From: Streptomyces pristinaespiralis
GTDB lineage: Bacteria > Actinomycetota > Actinomycetes > Streptomycetales > Streptomycetaceae
Length of the DNA: 64,000 nt
Assembly: GCF_001278075.1 (NCBI RefSeq)
Contig: NZ_CP011340.1
Span: forward strand, 1,426,001 to 1,490,000
Reading direction: 5' to 3'
Of this stretch, positions 7,217 through 15,810 are shown one piece after another. The notes beneath the pieces are model-generated. The model worked only from the letters and a program-made list of their open reading frames with translations, did no database searches and had not been told where the DNA came from. How positions within the stretch are numbered: the stretch's first letter is position 1; every line of letters starts with the position of its first letter. The position numbers were made by a program, and so were the translations under genes.

Positions 7217-8247
7217 AAGTTGCTCCTTCGCTGGGAGGTGGTGGGGGCGGGGGCCGGCGGCTCGCCGCAGGAACGGCGTACGACGAGGGTGGCGGGGAGG
7301 GTGACGGACTGCGGGGGTCTGCCTTCGATCAGGTCGACCAGCGCCCGTACGGCGGCTCTGGCCAGCTCGGCGGTCGGCTGGGCGATCGCCGTGATGGGCG
7401 GGTCGGTGTGGACGAACCACGGGATGTCGTCGAAGGCGGCGAGTCCGATGTCGTCGGGGACGCGCAGCCCGCGGGCGCGGATCGCGTCGAGCGCGCCGAG
7501 GGCCATCAGGTTGTCGGCGGCGAAGACGGCCTCGGGCGGCCGGGGCAGGTCGAGGAAGCGCTCGGTCGCGCGGCGTCCGCTGTCGGCCTGGAAGTCGCCC
7601 TGGCCGATGTACTCGTCGGGAAGCGGCAGTCCGTAGGCGTGCAGCGCCTCCCGGAAGGCATCGACACGTTCCTGGCCGGTGGTGGTGGCCGCGGGGCCGG
7701 CGATGATCGCGAGCCGCCGGTGGCCGAGACCGTGCAGGTGGGCGACGAGGTCGCGGACGGCGTCGCGGCCGTCGGCGCGGACGACGGGGACGTCGACGCC
7801 GGGAATCCACCGGTCGACGAAGACCATGGGGGTGCCGCCGCCGGCCGTGTCGAGCATCAGCGGGGAGCGCCCGTCGGCCGGCGAGACGAGCAGCCCGTCG
7901 ATCCTGCGCTCGAGCAGGGTGCGGACGTGGTGGTCCTGGAGGTCCGGCCGCTCGTTGGCGTTGCCGATGATGACGCTGTAGCCGCGGGTGCGGGCCTCGT
8001 CCTCGACGGAGCGGGCCAGCTCGGTGAAGTACGGGTTGAGGACGTCGCTGATGACGAGCCCGATGGTGCGGGTCTGGTCCGTGCGCAGCGACCTGGCGAC
8101 CGCGTTGGGCCGGTATCCGAGCGCCTCGACGGCGGCGAGGACGCGCGCCCTGGCCTCGGGACTGACGGAGGGGTGGTTGTTGAGCGCCCGCGAGACCGTC
8201 GCGACGGACAGTCCCGCGGCGGCGGCCACATCCTTGATGCCGGCCAT
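7213..8247 (-). CDS. rbsR: LacI-family ribose operon repressor
   Basis: The 344-residue protein starts with a LacI helix-turn-helix (MAGIKDVAAAAGLSVATVSR, then the ALNNHPSVS hinge helix), followed by a periplasmic-binding-protein-like effector domain (GLVISDVLNPYF, AFDDIPWFVHTDPPITAIAQP). The ATG at 8247 was chosen because of the strong AAGGAGGTGG upstream; an earlier in-frame ATG adds 15 unconserved residues. It is the first gene of the rbs operon and probably represses it by binding the two operators at 8305-8342. Ribose is the likely inducer, by context. Confidence 0.95.
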   Translation of the reverse strand: MAGIKDVAAAAGLSVATVSRALNNHPSVSPEARARVLAAVEALGYRPNAVARSLRTDQTRTIGLVISDVLNPYFTELARSVEDEARTRGYSVIIGNANERPDLQDHHVRTLLERRIDGLLVSPADGRSPLMLDTAGGGTPMVFVDRWIPGVDVPVVRADGRDAVRDLVAHLHGLGHRRLAIIAGPAATTTGQERVDAFREALHAYGLPLPDEYIGQGDFQADSGRRATERFLDLPRPPEAVFAADNLMALGALDAIRARGLRVPDDIGLAAFDDIPWFVHTDPPITAIAQPTAELARAAVRALVDLIEGRPPQSVTLPATLVVRRSCGEPPAPAPTTSQRRSNL

Positions 8248-8304
8248 GTCCGGACCACCTCCTTGTGGATCCCGAAAGCCTTCGACTCCCATGCGCCTCG
8301 ACGC

Positions 8305-8342
8305 ATGGAAACGTTTACACGCAGAGATGGAAACGTTTACAC
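8305..8342 (-). promoter_or_regulatory. Two LacI-type operators upstream of rbsR
   Basis: The 16-mer ATGGAAACGTTTACAC occurs twice, at 8305-8320 and 8327-8342. Each contains the GAAACGTTTAC core with the central CG typical of LacI-family sites. The copies are in the same orientation and 22 bp apart, two helical turns, so two dimers would sit on the same DNA face. They lie 58-95 bp before the rbsR start and probably carry RbsR autoregulation. Confidence 0.85.
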
Positions 8343-8422
8343 GGCCGGGTTGGCAAGCCTTCGGCAGCGGGCGAGACCAGATCGTGACGAGGGCGCTCAG
8401 ATGAGCTGACGGGCCGGGGCGG

Positions 8423-8884
8423 CTACCGTGCGTCGCCGTTCCGTACCCGCACGCGTACGGGGACCGGAGGGGACACCGGGGCGGGCCGGCGCCTGAACGA
8501 GGTGTGGGCGAGCCATCCCAGGACGGCGCCCACGGCGTACCAGAGAAGGTCGGGCGCGTTGAAGGTGGACCCCAGGACCAGCCGGGCCATGACGGACTGC
8601 CGGGACAACTCGGCGGGCAGGGCGGTGAGTTGCAGGAACTCGACCGCCCAGCTGAACGCGAGCGCCGCCCCGGCGGCCGCGACGGGCCGGGACCGAGGCG
8701 CCACGAGCACGACGAGGGTGAGGATCAGGACGGTGTACAGGGCGTCCCCCGCGTACTTGGCGACGCTCCCCTGCGCCGTCGCCCTGACCGCGAGGCCGGC
8801 CACGACCGTCACGACCGCGGCCACGGCGGCGACGAGCCGGGTGCGCGCCGGTCCGCCGATTGCCCTGTGAATCATGCCGATCAC
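8423..8884 (-). CDS. DUF2809 family integral membrane protein
   Basis: The protein of about 153 residues has four hydrophobic segments. It carries the conserved KYAGDALYTVLILTLV stretch (one glycine-aspartate pair inside a helix) and the C-terminal APDLLWYAVGAVLGWL stretch, which I recognise as DUF2809 (VanZ-like small membrane proteins). Function is unknown. The start is uncertain: a GTG at 8884 with weak AAGAGAG upstream, or the ATG at 8875. It runs towards rbsR on the same strand and is divergent from the kinase gene at 9083. Confidence 0.75.
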   Translation of the reverse strand: MIGMIHRAIGGPARTRLVAAVAAVVTVVAGLAVRATAQGSVAKYAGDALYTVLILTLVVLVAPRSRPVAAAGAALAFSWAVEFLQLTALPAELSRQSVMARLVLGSTFNAPDLLWYAVGAVLGWLAHTSFRRRPAPVSPPVPVRVRVRNGDAR

Positions 8885-9082
8885 ACTAGTAGGGCTCTCT
8901 TGAGTGGGTCGTGCCGCGTTGCGTGTCCGGCAGTTCGCTCTTGGCCGAGGGCGAGGACTCACAACTGCCGCGCACGTCCGGGGGAGTTACGCGCCCGGGA
9001 GACGGGGGTGGCTGTGCGACATGTGTCTGTGGTGTGTAATGACGCAGGTGCGGCGCGCACGGGGTGAGTCAGGGGGAGCCTG

Positions 9083-10741
9083 ATGGAAGGGCTGAAGCCA
9101 ACCGATCCGCAGCAGGTGGGCCGGTATCGGATCTCCGCATTGCTGGGCGCCGGCGGAATGGGGCGGGTCTTCCTGGGGCGTTCGCCCAGCGGACGCCTGG
9201 TGGCGGTGAAGGTGGTCCGGCCGGAGTTGGCAGAGGACCCCGGTTTCCGCCGCAGGTTCGCCCAGGAGGTGGCGGCCGCCCGGAAGGTCACCGGCTTCTT
9301 CACGGCCGCTCTGGTCGACGCCGACCCCGACGGTTCGCCCCCGTGGCTGGCCACCGCCTACGTGCCCGGGATGGCCCTGGACCAAGCGGTCGCGGCGCAC
9401 GGACCCTGGCCGACGGACTCGGTGCGCGCGCTGGGCGCGGGCCTGGCCGAGGCCCTCGAGGCCATCCACGCGGCCGGTCTGGTCCACCGGGACCTGAAGC
9501 CCTCCAACGTGCTCGTCGCTCCCGACGGGCCCCGGGTCGTCGACTTCGGGATCTCCGTGGCGACCGAGGCCACCTCGCTCACCCGCACCGGAACGATCCT
9601 GGGCACCCCCGGCTTCATGGCTCCCGAACAGCTCGTCGGCACGCCCGTCTCACCGGCCACCGACGTATTCGCGTTCGGCGCGGTGCTGACGTACGCGGCC
9701 ACCGGCACCGGCCCCTTCGGCACCGGCTCGGCACAGTCGCTCAACTTCCGTATCGCGTACGAGGAACCGCGTCTCGACCAACTGCCCGGGCCGGGCCTGG
9801 AGATCATCGACCGCTGTCTGGCCAAGGACCCCGCCGACCGCCCGACGGTGGGTGAGCTCATCGAGGAACTCACTCAGCTGACGAACGCGGGCGGCTACAC
9901 ACCCACCGAGGTCGTCACCGAGGCCGCCGTCTGGCTGCCCGAGCAGGTCGCACGCGCGCTGCCGGCCACCGTCACCGCGCCCGCTGCGTCAGTGCCCCCG
10001 ACGCCGGAGCCCGAGGTCGCGCCCCCGGCCTCCCCGCCTGCTCCGCCGGTCCGGTCGAGACCCGGCGTAACCCCGTCGGTATCCGCGCAGCCCACGACGG
10101 CCGCCCCCGCCGGCCCGGCCACCACCACTCCTGCCCGAGCCACCGGCCCCACGCCGGGCACGACCGCCCGGGCAACGAAGGGCGGAGCCAACCGACCGCC
10201 GGTGGCCTCGAGGGCCGCAGGCACGGGACCGGAACCGGCCGCCAGGGCCCGACGCCCCCGCCCTGTGCGGACCGCAGAGAACCCCACCGTGACCGCACCG
10301 ACCTCGGCGCTCCGGCGCGCGATTCCCTTGTGGGTCGCCGGAGCGTCACTGGTGCCGGCCCTGTCGCTGCCCTTCCACTGGGGCACACCGCTCTTCCAGA
10401 GCTTGTTCTCCACCTACTGGGCGTACTCGGCCGCCTGGCCGTTCGGCGGCTCCTGGCCGCTCGCGCTGGTCGCCGTGCTCGGTGTGTGCACCTGTGCCAC
10501 AACGCTCTTCGCGCTGCACCGCTCCCCCCTGAAGCCTGTGCCGTCGCGGATACGACGCCTGCACCTCTGGAGCACCATGTTCACTACCGGGCTGTTCGCC
10601 TTCTGGGTCGGCGAACAGCTCAGCGGCCGCGGCGACCTCTCGTTCCTCGGCTCGGGCGCGTGGTTCTTCGCCCTGGGATGCGCGGCGCTGGTCCACAGCA
10701 CGTTCCGACTGCGGGCCCCGAAGCACCCCACCGCGTCCTGA
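9083..10741 (+). CDS. Membrane-anchored serine/threonine protein kinase
   Basis: The 552-residue protein begins with a Hanks-type kinase domain (residues about 14-270). It has the glycine loop LLGAGGMGRV, the ATP lysine K43 in VAVKVV, the catalytic loop HRDLKPSN with D137, DFG with D154, and an APE motif (MAPEQ). A Pro/Ala/Thr-rich linker (about 280-410) follows, then four predicted membrane helices (about 413-545). The usual PASTA domains are absent, so it is not PknB proper. The sensory part is probably the membrane domain itself. The start follows AGGGGGAG. It stands alone, so its targets cannot be inferred from neighbours. Confidence 0.93.
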   Translation: MEGLKPTDPQQVGRYRISALLGAGGMGRVFLGRSPSGRLVAVKVVRPELAEDPGFRRRFAQEVAAARKVTGFFTAALVDADPDGSPPWLATAYVPGMALDQAVAAHGPWPTDSVRALGAGLAEALEAIHAAGLVHRDLKPSNVLVAPDGPRVVDFGISVATEATSLTRTGTILGTPGFMAPEQLVGTPVSPATDVFAFGAVLTYAATGTGPFGTGSAQSLNFRIAYEEPRLDQLPGPGLEIIDRCLAKDPADRPTVGELIEELTQLTNAGGYTPTEVVTEAAVWLPEQVARALPATVTAPAASVPPTPEPEVAPPASPPAPPVRSRPGVTPSVSAQPTTAAPAGPATTTPARATGPTPGTTARATKGGANRPPVASRAAGTGPEPAARARRPRPVRTAENPTVTAPTSALRRAIPLWVAGASLVPALSLPFHWGTPLFQSLFSTYWAYSAAWPFGGSWPLALVAVLGVCTCATTLFALHRSPLKPVPSRIRRLHLWSTMFTTGLFAFWVGEQLSGRGDLSFLGSGAWFFALGCAALVHSTFRLRAPKHPTAS

Positions 10742-10777
10742 CGGCGCGTCGCCCCCACCGCGGCAGTCCCGCCACGC

Positions 10778-10810
10778 AAAGCAAAAGGACCCCAGATGAA
10801 CTGGGGTCCT
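10778..10810 (-). terminator. Rho-independent terminator of the tRNA gene
   Basis: AGGACCCCAG (10786-10795) pairs perfectly with CTGGGGTCCT (10801-10810) around a five-base loop. Read on the minus strand it is followed by TTTTGCTTT, a classical U tract that is rare in this genome. It lies just downstream of the tRNA-Leu gene. Confidence 0.9.
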
Positions 10811-10815
10811 GCTGG

Positions 10816-10900
10816 TGTCCGAGGGGGGACTTGAACCCCCACGCCCGATAAAGGGCACTAGCACCTCAAGCTAGCGCGTCTGCCATTCCGCCACCCGGAC
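10816..10900 (-). tRNA. tRNA-Leu (anticodon GAG)
   Basis: The minus strand folds as a class II tRNA. The acceptor GTCCGGG pairs with CTCGGAC (one G-U), the anticodon arm is CTAGC-TTGAGGT-GCTAG with anticodon GAG, the long variable arm is TGCCC...GGGCG, and the T arm is GGGGG-TTCAAGT-CCCCC. The discriminator base is A, as in leucine tRNAs; CCA is not fully encoded. GAG reads CTC and CTT leucine codons. No integrase or direct repeat of its 3' end was seen nearby. Confidence 0.95.
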
Positions 10901-11068
10901 TCAGGTGATTCGCCCCGGTCTCCCGCGGCGACATGGACAACAATACCAGGGGTTCGCAGTGCCTCTCACCTGCATATTGCGTGGTCAGTGGGGTGCGAGC
11001 GGCACGCGGAGAGAGACGCTACAGCGTGTATCCGAGCAGACGCGCTGCGTTTGGTTACCGTCGGCCGT

Positions 11069-12391
11069 GTGAGTCAACGTCGCACCTACCGTCCGCCCCG
11101 CGCCCTGTCCATGCTGCGCGAGCATCTGCGCGAGACGTTCTGGTTCGCCCCCACCGTGGCGCTGATCCTCGTCTTCGTCGTCTGGGCCCTCGCCGACGCC
11201 GTCGACACCCTGATCGTCGACACACTGCGGGACGAAGAGGACTTCCGGAGCCTTCGCGAGCTCATGGCGATCGCCGACGACGCCAAGACCATCGTCACCA
11301 CGATCGCGTCCGCGATGATGACCTTCATCGGTGTGGTCTTCAGCATCTCGCTCGTCGCGGTGCAGATGGCGGCCGGCAACTTCAGCCCCCGCGTGGTGCG
11401 CATCTTCATCAGGAGCCGTATCAGCAAGCTCACCTTCTCCGTCTTCCTCTCCACGTTCCTGCTGTCGCTGCTGGTGCTGACGGCCTTCGAGAGCGAACGC
11501 AACCCACGGGAGGTGACGTCCGTGCCGGTGATGCAGAGCATCCTGACGCTGCTCATGGTCGCGTTGAGTCTGCTGCTGTTCATCGCCTACGTGACACAGA
11601 CGCTTCAGCTGATGAAAGTGGGTCCCGTGGTGGACCGGGTCACCCGGGAGGCGTTCGGGGCACTGGCGCGTATGCCGAGGTCCGACGCGCCCGGGGAGCC
11701 ACCGGCCGAGGAGATCGCCCGCATCAGTCACCAGGGGCGGTCGGGGGCGCTGCGGGACGTCGATGTCGCCCGGCTGGTGCGGGTGGCCCGGCGCCATGAC
11801 GTGGTGCTGCGGCTCATCCCCCGGGTCGGGGACTTCGTCGTGCCCGGGACACCCGTCCTCACGGTCCACGGCGACGCGGACCATCAACTGTCGTCCGCGG
11901 CCCGGCGTGCGCTGCAGTCCGCCGTGTCGGTCGGCGTGGAGCGCACGTTCCGGCGTGACCTGACCTTCGGGCTGCGCCAGTTGGCCGACATCGGCCTGCG
12001 GGCGATGTCGTCGTCGGTGAACGACCCGACCACGGCCGTGCAGTGCCTGGACCGCATCGTGCAGTTTCTCGCCGTCGTCTCCCACCGGCCGCTGGGCACG
12101 GTGTACCACCAGGACGGACGGGGCCGGGTGCGGCTGATCCAGCAGGTGTCCGGGTGGGACGACCTGGTCGACCTCGGCTTCGCCGAGCTACGGGGGTGCG
12201 CGGTGGGCAGCCCTCAGGTCACGCGGCGCATGATGGCCGGGCTCGAGGACCTGCTCCAGCTCGTGCCTCCTGAGCGGCGCGCTCCGCTCGAGCGCCACCG
12301 GGAGATGCTGGTCCGCGCCGTGCGGCAGTCGGTACCGGACCCCGCCGAACGCGACTTCGCGCTCGAGCCGGACCGCCAGGGCATCGGCTGA
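11069..12391 (+). CDS. DUF2254 domain-containing membrane protein
   Basis: The protein of about 440 residues has two N-terminal membrane helices (around residues 25-45 and 80-105) and two more around 125-150 and 165-190, followed by a long soluble domain. The sequence MMTFIGVVFSISLVAVQMAAGNFSPRVVR is the recognisable core of DUF2254. The soluble part ends with segments such as DIGLRAMSSSVNDPTTAVQC, conserved in this family. Function is not known. The GTG at 11069 has no clear Shine-Dalgarno sequence, so it may be leaderless or start slightly differently. Confidence 0.85.
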   Translation: MSQRRTYRPPRALSMLREHLRETFWFAPTVALILVFVVWALADAVDTLIVDTLRDEEDFRSLRELMAIADDAKTIVTTIASAMMTFIGVVFSISLVAVQMAAGNFSPRVVRIFIRSRISKLTFSVFLSTFLLSLLVLTAFESERNPREVTSVPVMQSILTLLMVALSLLLFIAYVTQTLQLMKVGPVVDRVTREAFGALARMPRSDAPGEPPAEEIARISHQGRSGALRDVDVARLVRVARRHDVVLRLIPRVGDFVVPGTPVLTVHGDADHQLSSAARRALQSAVSVGVERTFRRDLTFGLRQLADIGLRAMSSSVNDPTTAVQCLDRIVQFLAVVSHRPLGTVYHQDGRGRVRLIQQVSGWDDLVDLGFAELRGCAVGSPQVTRRMMAGLEDLLQLVPPERRAPLERHREMLVRAVRQSVPDPAERDFALEPDRQGIG

Positions 12392-12616
12392 CCGGACGGG
12401 CGCGGGCCGACAAGCTCGGGCCGACAGGCGCTCCGGCGACGGGCGCGGGCCGACGGACGCGTCGGCGGCGGGTCGGCGGCGGGGCGGCGGGCCCGCGGGG
12501 CGGCCCGGACCGGCGAGCCGGCGGACCCGCGGTTCTGTGCGGCGGACCGGCCGGGCAATCGGCACGAGCCGGCGGCGGGCACGTCCGCCGCACAGGCCCG
12601 CCGGAGGGCCGGCCGG

Positions 12617-13282
12617 CTACTTCACGGCGGTGAGCGTCGCGTAGACGACGACGTTGCCCTCGTAGCCGCCTTTCGCGGACCGGTCGCCGCCGCACGTGAT
12701 CACCCGCAGTTCGGGACGGCCGGAGTCGCCGTAGACCTTCTCGTCCGGGAAGTCGTTCTTGTCGTGGACCTCCACGCCGTCGACGGTGAAGACGGCCGTG
12801 CGCCGGTCCTTGCGTACGACGTCGATGGTGTCGCCCTTGCCGAGCGACCCGAGCCGGTAGAAGACGCCCCGCCCGGCGGGAGTGTCCACGTGTCCGGCGG
12901 TCACGGCGGTGCCGTTCTCCCCGGGGGTCGCACCGCCGCCGTACCAGCCGGCCAGGGCGGGCGCTGCGGCCGGCGGCGGCCGCAGCGCCCCCTTCTCGTT
13001 CAACTGCAGTCGGATCAGCGGGGCGTTCACGCCGATGGCCGGGATCAGCAGACGGACGGGGTCCGCGGGGCCGAGCGGCTTGACGGCCGGCGGCTGCGGC
13101 GGGCGCTGCGGGGCGGGCCGGGCGGCGGCGGCCCTGTGCTGCGCCGGCGACGGCTGCGGCGGGCTCTCCTCGTACAGCGCGCTGCCCACGAGCACCGCCC
13201 CGGCGATCGCGGCGCAGACGAGCACCTTGTAGGAGGGGAGGCGGGCCGCGTCGGTGGTCGGTCGCGTCGGTGTGTCGTCCAT
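12617..13282 (-). CDS. Class F sortase
   Basis: This 221-residue transpeptidase has an N-terminal membrane anchor (residues about 18-36), a Pro/Ala-rich stalk (40-70) and a C-terminal sortase barrel. The catalytic His is H131 in TAGHVDTP and the Cys is C197 in ITCGG; the third residue, an Arg, is not obvious by eye (R201 is a candidate). Class F enzymes of actinobacteria attach surface proteins to the cell wall. Its gene lies 99 bp downstream of a secreted protein with a hydrophobic, basic C-terminus, which is the likely substrate. A strong hairpin separates the two. Confidence 0.88.
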   Translation of the reverse strand: MDDTPTRPTTDAARLPSYKVLVCAAIAGAVLVGSALYEESPPQPSPAQHRAAAARPAPQRPPQPPAVKPLGPADPVRLLIPAIGVNAPLIRLQLNEKGALRPPPAAAPALAGWYGGGATPGENGTAVTAGHVDTPAGRGVFYRLGSLGKGDTIDVVRKDRRTAVFTVDGVEVHDKNDFPDEKVYGDSGRPELRVITCGGDRSAKGGYEGNVVVYATLTAVK

Positions 13283-13329
13283 CGGGCGGGCCTTTGCTCG
13301 GCAGGGGCTGGGGTGTGCGTGGGACCCGG

Positions 13330-13366
13330 CCGGCCCCCGGTCACCGTGACGGTGGCCGGGGGCCGG
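13330..13366. terminator. 16-bp hairpin between the secreted protein and the sortase
   Basis: Bases 13330-13345 pair with 13351-13366 over 16 positions with a single G-U pair and a five-base loop (GTGAC). It lies after the stop codon of the 13382 gene and before the sortase start. It may terminate or attenuate transcription between the two, raising the level of the substrate over that of the enzyme. Confidence 0.7.
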
Positions 13367-13381
13367 TGGGAGTGGTGGTGG

Positions 13382-13861
13382 TCAGGTCCGGGCGGCACCG
13401 GAGCCGCGGCGCGTCCTGACCGCTCCGCCGGCGACCGCGCCGGCGAGGAGGAGTCCGCCCAGTGCGAGTTGTGCGCTCTTGCCGGTGGCGTCGCCGAAGC
13501 CCGCCTCGACCCCTCCGCTGGGACGGTCGCCGATCCGGTGGGTCCCGGTGACCTTCGTACGCGGGGGACACTTCAGGGTGACCGTGTCGGTGCCCGGGGC
13601 CGCGTCCTCGGGCACCTGGAACTCGCCCACCAGGACGCCCTTCCGGTCACCCTCGAAGAGGTGGAACTGCCCGCCCGCCTCCGACTCCCCCTTGCCGTAG
13701 GTCTCCTCTCCGCAGGCGGTCGTGGTGACGGTGACCGTGGCCCCCGGGGCGTTGCGCGGGCTGATCTCGATGTCGCCGTCCGCGGCCGCGGCGGCCGGGG
13801 CGGAGAGTACGAGGGCGCCGACGATCACGGCGGCCTTGAGACCGGTACGGGCGATGCGCAT
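13382..13861 (-). CDS. Secreted protein with C-terminal membrane anchor, likely sortase F substrate
   Basis: The ATG at 13861 follows GGAGGAAG. The 159-residue product has a signal peptide (MRIARTGLKAAVIVGALVL...AAAADG), and a beta-rich extracellular part with two cysteines (TTACGEE and TLKCPP) that could form a disulfide. After a Gly-rich stretch (DRPSGGVEAGFGD) come a hydrophobic segment (LALGGLLLAGAVAGGAV) and RTRRG. That is the layout of a cell-wall sorting signal, but no LPxTG pentapeptide is present. Proximity to the sortase suggests anchoring by a non-standard motif, perhaps around GGVEAG. No enzymatic domain is recognised. Confidence 0.75.
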   Translation of the reverse strand: MRIARTGLKAAVIVGALVLSAPAAAAADGDIEISPRNAPGATVTVTTTACGEETYGKGESEAGGQFHLFEGDRKGVLVGEFQVPEDAAPGTDTVTLKCPPRTKVTGTHRIGDRPSGGVEAGFGDATGKSAQLALGGLLLAGAVAGGAVRTRRGSGAART

Positions 13862-13977
13862 GTCTTCCTCCAGCGGAGCAGTGTCCGGCCCTCTGCGCGG
13901 CTCCTCTGCTGTGCTCCGTGTACGAGGCAACCCACAGTCGGTGATCATCGCAATGCGAGGTCCCCGGACGCGGGTCA

Positions 13978-14049
13978 CCCGGTAGGGCGCAGGATCCTGC
14001 GCCCTACCGGGCAGTGCCGCAGGTCGCCGCGGCGTTCACCCCGCGGCGA
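13978..14049. terminator. 34-bp perfect palindrome plus a second hairpin
   Basis: Positions 13978-14011 read identically on both strands (centre GGATCC, arms CCCGGTAGGGCGCA). A second inverted repeat follows, TCGCCGCGG (14024-14032) with CCGCGGCGA (14041-14049). Both lie downstream of the aldehyde dehydrogenase gene in its direction of transcription, and about 120 bp upstream of the secreted-protein gene. Tandem terminators are the simplest reading; the loop-less palindrome could also be a protein-binding site. Confidence 0.65.
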
Positions 14050-14158
14050 ATGTGCCGGCGTGAGACGTGCGAACGGGCTAAGGATCATCCCGTCCCGGGC
14101 GTGGCGCGGGTACGGAAGGGGGCGTGCGGGCGTCCGGCCGTGGTGAGCAGACGCCTCG

Positions 14159-15700
14159 TCAGGCGTTGAGCTGGTAGTCGGGGAAATTGCCCGGCAGCCG
14201 CTCCCCCGCCGGGCCTTCCGTGACGGCCCGCACCAGCAGCTCACCGCCGACGAACGCGCCGCGCCAGGAGGCGCCGAAGCCGCCGAACAGCTCGTCGCGG
14301 TCGCCGCGTGAACGGGGCTTGTTGTGGCCCGTCTTGAAGGCGCGGATCTGCGGGGCGAGACGCCGGAAGGTCGCCGGGTCGTCCGTGGAGAGGGTCGCCA
14401 CGAGCGCGCCGCCCGAGGCGTTCATCGCGGCGAGCAGTTCCGCCTCCGTGTCGACGAGGACGATGGTGTCGACCGGGCCGAAGGGTTCGGCGTGGTGCAG
14501 TGGGGAGGACGGGGGCGGACCGAGCAGGGTGACGGGCGGGAGGTAGGCGGAGGTGTCCTGGCCGGGGAGGAAGCGGCCGTCGGCGAGCGTCCCCCGGTGG
14601 AGGGGTACGGCTCCGCGGTCGATGGCCTCGGCGACCTGGTCGCCCAGTTCCTTGGCCTTGGCCGCGTTGATGAGCGGCCCGAAGTCGAGGGCGGGCAGCG
14701 GGTCGTCGGGGTGTTCGACGGCGAGCGGGTGGCCGGTGCGGATCGAGCGTACAGCGGGCAGGTAGGCGGCGAGGAAGTCGGCGAAGCACTCACATTGGAC
14801 GACGAACCGGGGGTAGGCGGTGCAGCGCTGCTTGCCGTAGTCGAAGAGTTTCGGGATGACGGCGGTGAGGGCGGAGAAGTCGGTGTAGTTCCAGACGCCC
14901 CAGGTGTTGAGGCCCTCCTGCTCCAGGATGTGGCGCTTGCCGAGGTCGGCCACGGCGGTGGCGATGCGGGCGCCGGTGTCGCGTCCTCCGACGAAGGAGA
15001 CGCAGCCGATCTCCGGGGAGCGGACGAGGGCCTCCGAGAGTTCCCCGCCGCTGCCGCTGACCAGGGTCAGGGGCACGCCTTCACGGACGGCGAGGGCGCA
15101 GGCGAGGGTGAGGCAGGCGACGCCGCCGTCGGTCGGGGCCTTGGCGATCACCGCGTTCCCGGCCAGCGCCTGGACGAGCATGGCGTGGACGAGGACGGAC
15201 ATGGGGTAGTTCCAGCTGGCGATGTTGGAGACCGGTCCCCCGAGGGGTGAGCGGCCGTCCAGCATGGGCTCGATGCCTTCGACGTACCAGCGGACCCCGT
15301 CGATGGCGCGGTCGACGTCGGCCTGGGCGAGCCGCCAGGGCTTGCCGATCTCCCAGACGAGGAGGAGGGCGAGCAGTTCGCGGTGCTCGGCGAGGGCGTC
15401 GAGGGTGGCGGCGACGCGGGCGCGGCGTTCCGGCAGGGGGATGTGGCGCCAGGCGCGGTGCTGGTCGAGCGAGGCGCGCACGGCCTGCCGGGCGGCGGTC
15501 GTGTCCAGCCGGGGCGGGCCGGCTACGGGGCTCTGGTCGACGGGGCTGGTGGCGGGGAGGGCGCGGCCGTCCGCGTGCCAGCGCGCGGCCCAGAGGTTGA
15601 GGACGCGGTCGTCCCGGAACGCTTCGGGGGCGACGGCGGCGCAGCGCTGCCAGGCGTCGGTCCAGGCCGTGCCCGGCTTGAGGGTGAGGGTGGGTGCCAT
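14159..15700 (-). CDS. Aldehyde dehydrogenase family protein
   Basis: A 513-residue NAD(P)-dependent dehydrogenase of the ALDH superfamily. Seen are SNIASWNYPMS (the usual PWN replaced by SWN), the base Glu region in ILEQEGLNTWGV, and the probable nucleophile Cys in GKQRCTAYPRFVVQ. The text around both catalytic residues deviates from the classical LELGG and GQxC patterns, so the substrate may be unusual. The ATG follows GGAG. It lies downstream of sucD on the same strand, but with its own upstream palindromes, so it may be regulated separately. The aldehyde substrate is unknown. Confidence 0.8.
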   Translation of the reverse strand: MAPTLTLKPGTAWTDAWQRCAAVAPEAFRDDRVLNLWAARWHADGRALPATSPVDQSPVAGPPRLDTTAARQAVRASLDQHRAWRHIPLPERRARVAATLDALAEHRELLALLLVWEIGKPWRLAQADVDRAIDGVRWYVEGIEPMLDGRSPLGGPVSNIASWNYPMSVLVHAMLVQALAGNAVIAKAPTDGGVACLTLACALAVREGVPLTLVSGSGGELSEALVRSPEIGCVSFVGGRDTGARIATAVADLGKRHILEQEGLNTWGVWNYTDFSALTAVIPKLFDYGKQRCTAYPRFVVQCECFADFLAAYLPAVRSIRTGHPLAVEHPDDPLPALDFGPLINAAKAKELGDQVAEAIDRGAVPLHRGTLADGRFLPGQDTSAYLPPVTLLGPPPSSPLHHAEPFGPVDTIVLVDTEAELLAAMNASGGALVATLSTDDPATFRRLAPQIRAFKTGHNKPRSRGDRDELFGGFGASWRGAFVGGELLVRAVTEGPAGERLPGNFPDYQLNA

Positions 15701-15810
15701 GAAGGTGAACTCCGCTCGTGACGTGTCGTACGGGGCGGGAGGACGTTCGGCGACGGGGGCGGGCGGCCGGCTCGCACACGCCGGTCGCCCGGGCGACCCC
15801 GGTACGCGTG

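Noticed and set aside
5093..7636. Very long open frames opposite to real genes, for example plus strand over rbsCB/rbsA, minus strand over 18495-21074 and 21149-23767
   Set aside because: In this GC-rich DNA the antisense frames stay open by codon bias. They lack family motifs and ribosome-binding sites, while the opposite strand encodes clear proteins.
10816..10900. tRNA-Leu as an integration site for a mobile element
   Set aside because: No integrase, no repeated 3' end of the tRNA and no change in gene content on either side.
12392..12616. Possible short gene in the GC-rich gap after the DUF2254 gene
   Set aside because: The segment is made of degenerate GGGCCGAC/GGCGG repeats between converging genes, with no start signal.
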